Below are positions 5,855 to 9,964 of a DNA stretch of 9,964 nt, one piece after another. Position numbers and translations under genes: made by a program. The notes below the pieces were generated by a model. That model was not told where the DNA came from, ran no database searches, and was given only the letters and a program-made list of their open reading frames with translations. Origin of the DNA: Paenibacillus sp. (GTDB lineage: Bacteria; Bacillota; Bacilli; Paenibacillales; Paenibacillaceae); NCBI GenBank assembly GCA_029256665.1, contig JAQSXN010000091.1:1-9964 (forward strand). Reading direction: 5' to 3'. Numbering within the stretch: position 1 is the stretch's first letter; every line of letters begins with the position of its first letter.

Positions 5855-5936
5855 AGAAGTCTGGTGTTTAGCAGAACGACGAGAATGGGCCGTTAGCAGG
5901 CGCGTTTATCTTATACATAAGCAGGGGGAGAATGCG

Positions 5937-8693
5937 GTGTCTGGTTATACGCCGATGATTCAGCAATATTTGGCGGTGAAAGAGGAGGCGAAGGACGCGT
6001 TCCTTTTTTTCCGTTTGGGCGATTTCTACGAAATGTTTTTCGACGACGCCATCAACGCTTCGAGGGAGCTCGAGATTACGCTGACTGGGCGGGAAGGCGG
6101 CGGCGCAGCCAAAATTCCGATGTGCGGCGTGCCTTACCATTCCGCGGAAAACTATATCAACCGATTGATCGAGAAGGGGTATAAGGTCGCGATCTGCGAG
6201 CAGGTCGAAGATCCCGCGGCGGCCAAAGGCGTCGTAAGACGCGAGATCGTCCGGATCGTAACGCCCGGAACGGTCATGGAATCCAAGCAGCTGGACGGTT
6301 CGGCGAACAACTTCATCGCGGCGGTTGCAAGCGTTGGCGGAGTACTCGGGCTTGCGGCTTGCGATTTGTCGACCGGGGAGCTGTACGTGACGTCGTTTCC
6401 CGACAATCTCGAAGCGCTTGTGGACGAGCTTAACGTTTATGTCCCCGCCGAAGTGGTGGGCGATGGCCGCGTGCTTGGCAAGCTTGGCGATTCGGCCGCT
6501 TGGACGAGAGTCGTTCCCCTGACCGAACGGACACCCATGAGCCGCGATAAACTGCTTGAGCAATTCGGAGGGGAGGAGCTCGACCGGCTCTCCGGCTCCG
6601 CGGCAAGGATAGCCGCGCTGGGCATGATGACGGGTTATTTGGAGGAGACGCAAAAACGTTCCTTGTCCCACGTCAGGCATATTCGCTCCTACGAGCCAAA
6701 CCAATTTATGATTCTGGACCATTATACCCGCCGCAATCTGGAGCTGACCGAGACGGTGCGCGATCGCAGCAAACGCGGCTCGCTGCTCTGGCTGCTCGAC
6801 CGCACCGGCACGTCGATGGGCGCGCGGCTGCTGCGCCGCTGGATCGACAAGCCGCTGCTCAGCAGCGCGGCGATCGGCAAGCGGCTTGACGCGGTAGAGA
6901 CGTTGTACCGCGATCTGATTCTGCGCGAGGACGTGCGCTCCGAGCTGCAGCCGATCTACGACCTCGAGCGTCTTGTCGGCCGAGTCGCCTACGGCAACGC
7001 GAACGGACGCGATCTCATCGCGCTGAAGTCGTCGCTGCGACGCATCCCGAACCTGACGGGGCTTTGTCTCGCATCCGGCTCGCCCGTGCTGGAGGAGCTT
7101 GTGGCTGGCGCGGACGATTGTTCGGATCTCGCCGACATGATCGATACGGTGCTGGTCGACGAGCCTCCCGTATCGATCCGAGAGGGAGGCCTCATCCGAG
7201 CCGGGTACGACGATTATCTGGACAGTCTGCGCGAAGCGAGCACGAACGGCAAGCGCTGGCTTGCGGAGCTGGAGCGGCAGGAGCGCGAGGCGACGGGCAT
7301 CAAGTCGCTTAAGATCGGCTACAACAAAGTGTTCGGGTACTACCTGGAAGTGTCAAAGGCGAATTTGGTGTCGCTGCCAGAAGGCCGCTACGAACGCAAG
7401 CAGACGCTCGCGAACGCGGAGCGGTTCGTGACGCCGGAGCTGAAGGAGAAGGAACGTCTCATCCTCGAAGCGGAGGACAAGATGGTCGATCTCGAATACG
7501 GACGTTTTATCGAGCTAAGAGATCATTTGGCGCTTCATCTGCACCGCCTGCAACGCGCGGCCGAAATGATCGCGGAGCTCGACGTGTACCAGTCCATGGC
7601 GACGGTGAGCGCAGAGCGGCGGTTTACGCGTCCCTCCGTGTCCGAATCGTACGATCTGCACATCGCGGACGGACGCCACCCGGTCGTGGAAGCGATGATG
7701 GACGGCACGCCGTTCATCAGCAACGATACGCGGCTAAGCCAAGACGGCGAGTGGATCATGCTGATTACCGGCCCCAACATGGCTGGCAAAAGCACCTACA
7801 TGCGCCAAGCCGCGCTGATCTGCATCATGGCGCAAATCGGCTGTTTTGTGCCCGCGAAAGCTGCCGAGATTCCGCTTATCGACCGCATCTTCACGCGGAT
7901 CGGAGCGGCAGACGATCTTATCGGCGGACAAAGCACGTTCATGGTGGAGATGAAGGATATCCAGATCATGACGGAGAAGGCAACCGCAAGCAGCCTTATC
8001 ATAATCGACGAGCTGGGCAGAGGCACTTCGACGGCTGAAGGCATGGCGATCGCGCAGGCGGTTATCGAATACGTCCATCACCATATCGGCTGCAAGGCGC
8101 TCGTATCGACGCATTTTCACGAGCTGGCCCATCTGGAGGAATCGCTTCCGGCGCTTGCCAACGCGAGAATGGCCGTCGAAGAAAGCGGAGACGACGTAAC
8201 TTTCCTCCGCAAGCTTGTGGCGGGAGCCGCAAGCACGAGCTACGGCATATATTGCGCCCAGCTCGCCGGCTTGCCGCAATCCATTATCGGCCGCGCGTAC
8301 GAGCTGCTGGCGGAAACGGAAGAGCATGCTCCTCTGGCGGATGCGCCGAAGGCTGCTCGACCTGCACACATCGATACGGGACGTAAACATCCCGATTCGA
8401 CCTCGGTCACGAAGCAGGAGGAAGCGTCTGCCTCCTTCGGCTCGGCTTACGCCGAGACGACTTACGCCTATAGTGAGCAGGCAGCCGCGGTTGCCGCCGT
8501 TAAGGAAACCGGGCCAATCGTGCAATTGTCCATGTTCGAGGAATCGTCGACGCCGCCGGAGGCCGGCAAGAAGAAGGGTTCGCCCAAAGCCGAACAGCTG
8601 GCAGACGAGCTGCGCAAGCTCGATCTCTTTAACATGACGCCGATGCAAGCCATGCAATGGCTGAACGATATGAAAGGCAAGCTGCGAGAATAA
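5937..8693 (+). CDS. mutS: DNA mismatch repair protein MutS
   Basis: MutS recognises mispaired and looped bases and then recruits MutL with ATP. The start GTG 5937 gives MSGYTPMIQQYL, which aligns with B. subtilis MAGYTPMIQQYL; AGGGGGAG at 5923-5930 is 6 bases upstream. The mismatch-reading Phe-x-Glu is F30-Y31-E32. The ATPase has Walker A GPNMAGKST at 612-620, Walker B DE at 691-692 followed by LGRGTST, and histidine 726 in STHFHEL. At 918 residues it is about 60 longer than the B. subtilis protein (about 858 from memory). The excess is a low-complexity linker at about 797-862, rich in Ala, Glu, Thr and Ser. Next comes QLSMF at 863-867, a sliding-clamp-binding type motif, and then the C-terminal helices with MTPMQAMQWLNDMKGKL. 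mutL follows after 41 bases. Confidence 0.98.
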   Translation: MSGYTPMIQQYLAVKEEAKDAFLFFRLGDFYEMFFDDAINASRELEITLTGREGGGAAKIPMCGVPYHSAENYINRLIEKGYKVAICEQVEDPAAAKGVVRREIVRIVTPGTVMESKQLDGSANNFIAAVASVGGVLGLAACDLSTGELYVTSFPDNLEALVDELNVYVPAEVVGDGRVLGKLGDSAAWTRVVPLTERTPMSRDKLLEQFGGEELDRLSGSAARIAALGMMTGYLEETQKRSLSHVRHIRSYEPNQFMILDHYTRRNLELTETVRDRSKRGSLLWLLDRTGTSMGARLLRRWIDKPLLSSAAIGKRLDAVETLYRDLILREDVRSELQPIYDLERLVGRVAYGNANGRDLIALKSSLRRIPNLTGLCLASGSPVLEELVAGADDCSDLADMIDTVLVDEPPVSIREGGLIRAGYDDYLDSLREASTNGKRWLAELERQEREATGIKSLKIGYNKVFGYYLEVSKANLVSLPEGRYERKQTLANAERFVTPELKEKERLILEAEDKMVDLEYGRFIELRDHLALHLHRLQRAAEMIAELDVYQSMATVSAERRFTRPSVSESYDLHIADGRHPVVEAMMDGTPFISNDTRLSQDGEWIMLITGPNMAGKSTYMRQAALICIMAQIGCFVPAKAAEIPLIDRIFTRIGAADDLIGGQSTFMVEMKDIQIMTEKATASSLIIIDELGRGTSTAEGMAIAQAVIEYVHHHIGCKALVSTHFHELAHLEESLPALANARMAVEESGDDVTFLRKLVAGAASTSYGIYCAQLAGLPQSIIGRAYELLAETEEHAPLADAPKAARPAHIDTGRKHPDSTSVTKQEEASASFGSAYAETTYAYSEQAAAVAAVKETGPIVQLSMFEESSTPPEAGKKKGSPKAEQLADELRKLDLFNMTPMQAMQWLNDMKGKLRE

Positions 8694-8734
8694 CGGCGTT
8701 AAGCCGGCAACGAAACGGAAGGAGGCGAACGCGC

Positions 8735-9964
8735 ATGGCAAGAATCAAAGTGCTCGACGAGCAGCTCGCGAACCAGATCGCGGCGGGAGAAGTGGTGGAA
8801 CGGCCGTCTTCCGTCGTCAAGGAGCTCGTGGAGAACGCCGTGGACGCCGGCAGCACCTCGATCGACGTGACGATCGAAGAGGGAGGTTTGTCGCTCATCC
8901 GCGTCGTGGACAACGGCGGCGGCATCGAAGGGGACGATCTGCCTACCGCCTTCCAGCGCCATGCCACAAGCAAAATCGCCACGAGCAGCGATCTGTTCCG
9001 CATCGCGAGTCTGGGCTTCCGGGGGGAAGCGCTGCCTAGTATCGCGGCCGTGTCTCGATTATCCTGCACATCCGCGACCGACGGCTCGGGATTGGCAAGA
9101 CGGCTAATGATCGACGGAGGCGCCACAAACGCGATAGAGCCCGCGAACGCTCCGCAAGGGACGGACATGTCGGTGCGGGACCTATTTTTCAACACGCCTG
9201 CCCGTCTCAAATACATGAAGTCGATACAGACGGAGCTCGGACACATCTCCGATTACATGAACCGCGTCGCGCTAGCCCATCCGGGCATCGCGATAACGCT
9301 TAAACATAATGGCAGTTCGCTGTTGCGCACGCTCGGCACCGGGGACCGGCTGCAGGTCATCGCGGCCGTATACGGGACGAGCGTCGCCAAAGCCATGCTG
9401 CCGATTGCGGCATCGGATGCCGATTACGAGCTGACCGGATATATTTCCAAGCCGGAGCTGACGCGCGCGAACCGCAACGGCATAACCGTCGTCGTTAATG
9501 GCCGCTATATTAGGAGCCATGCGGTTAATCAATCTTTGCTGCAGGCGTATCATACGCTGCTGCCGATTAACCGGTTTCCGCTCGCGATCATCGAGGTGGG
9601 GATGCATCCCGGCTTGCTGGACGTCAACGTGCATCCATCGAAGATGGAAGTCCGCTTCAGCAAGGAAACGGAACTACGCTCGCTGATCGAACGCGCCGTC
9701 AAGTCGGCGCTTGGCGGGCTGCGCCACATCCCGGAGCCATCTTCGGCAGGGAAACGCGAACGGTCGGGACCGACGTATGTACAAGACTCGATTTCGTTCC
9801 ATATCGCGGACCGGTTGGAAGAGGAGCGAGGGACGCATCCGCTTCCGGAGCCGCCTGCAATGATCTTGGACCGGGAGCCTAACACGGCAAGCAAGGGCGA
9901 AACGTCAGGCTCGTCACCGGAACCGATTGTCGATCATTCTGCCGCGTCTACGAATTCCGGCGAT
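8735..9964 (+). CDS. mutL: DNA mismatch repair protein MutL, N-terminal part
   Basis: MutL couples mismatch detection by MutS to strand incision and repair. The first 410 codons are present and the frame is open to the right edge. AAGGAGG at 8719-8725 lies 9 bases before ATG 8735. The GHKL ATPase motifs are intact: IAAGEVVERPSSVVKELVENAVDAG at 15-39 with Glu30 and Asn34, the DNGGGI loop at 59-64, and GFRGEALPSIA at 94-104. NTPARLKYMK and VNVHPSKMEVRF, conserved in the second N-terminal subdomain, also appear. From roughly residue 330 the sequence turns into a variable, Pro/Ser/Glu-rich linker. The C-terminal dimerisation and endonuclease domain, with the DQHAAxER-type metal site expected in Firmicutes, lies outside the window and cannot be judged. 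Confidence 0.97.
   Translation, partial: MARIKVLDEQLANQIAAGEVVERPSSVVKELVENAVDAGSTSIDVTIEEGGLSLIRVVDNGGGIEGDDLPTAFQRHATSKIATSSDLFRIASLGFRGEALPSIAAVSRLSCTSATDGSGLARRLMIDGGATNAIEPANAPQGTDMSVRDLFFNTPARLKYMKSIQTELGHISDYMNRVALAHPGIAITLKHNGSSLLRTLGTGDRLQVIAAVYGTSVAKAMLPIAASDADYELTGYISKPELTRANRNGITVVVNGRYIRSHAVNQSLLQAYHTLLPINRFPLAIIEVGMHPGLLDVNVHPSKMEVRFSKETELRSLIERAVKSALGGLRHIPEPSSAGKRERSGPTYVQDSISFHIADRLEEERGTHPLPEPPAMILDREPNTASKGETSGSSPEPIVDHSAASTNSGD

Noticed and set aside
5932..5958. Eight-codon out-of-frame ORF (ATG 5932) overlapping the mutS start
   Set aside because: The ATG is only one base after the purine-rich ribosome site, too close for efficient initiation, and the GTG at 5937 matches the known MutS N-terminus.
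8694..8706. Terminator between mutS and mutL
   Set aside because: Only a 4-bp CGGC/GCCG stem is present and no T-run follows; the genes are probably co-transcribed.
7734..8741. 335-codon antisense ORF opposite mutS and other antisense frames at 5868-6722
   Set aside because: They lie entirely across conserved MutS coding sequence, have no ribosome site of note, and their products look like shadow translations.

Overview
The window reads as chromosomal DNA of a GC-rich, endospore-forming Firmicute, most likely Paenibacillus or a close relative. The reasons are an unmistakable CotE spore-coat protein, the mutS-mutL pair in the Bacillus-type order behind cotE, strong AAGGAGG-type ribosome sites, and a SigE/SigK-like promoter. 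All supported genes are on the plus strand.

Layout. (1) Bases 2-1840: the end of an ABC importer operon of the nitrate/sulfonate/taurine/pyrimidine-precursor class, with the tail of the substrate-binding protein, then the ATPase, then an overlapping permease. (2) Bases 1886-2860: a YqjA-like (DUF939/ArAE) membrane protein, followed by a terminator-like hairpin. (3) Bases 2861-3186: a gene-free stretch with hairpins and a sporulation-type promoter. (4) Bases 3187-3756: cotE, closed by a strong intrinsic terminator. (5) Bases about 3909/3945-5351: a very GC-rich gene for a putative amidoligase (phiEco32-type COOH-NH2 ligase family). (6) Bases 5352-5936: a 585-base gap holding a tandem array of about 52-bp units, then the mutS promoter. 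(7) Bases 5937-9964: mutS and the first 410 codons of mutL, which runs off the window.

How the parts work together. MutS and MutL form the mismatch-repair pair, probably co-transcribed from an extended -10 promoter near 5846. CotE is the outer-coat morphogenetic protein. As I recall the B. subtilis order, cotE lies directly before mutS, so the amidoligase gene and the repeat array look like lineage-specific insertions into a conserved neighbourhood. A role for the amidoligase in spore-coat or peptide modification is guilt by association only.

The most unusual element is the array at 5391-5733. Each unit holds a GC-rich mini-hairpin, and each unit boundary forms an AT-rich 16-bp palindrome. 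Some changes between units are compensatory. I see no clear evidence for a wholly new multi-gene system; the array and the amidoligase are the items that deserve follow-up.
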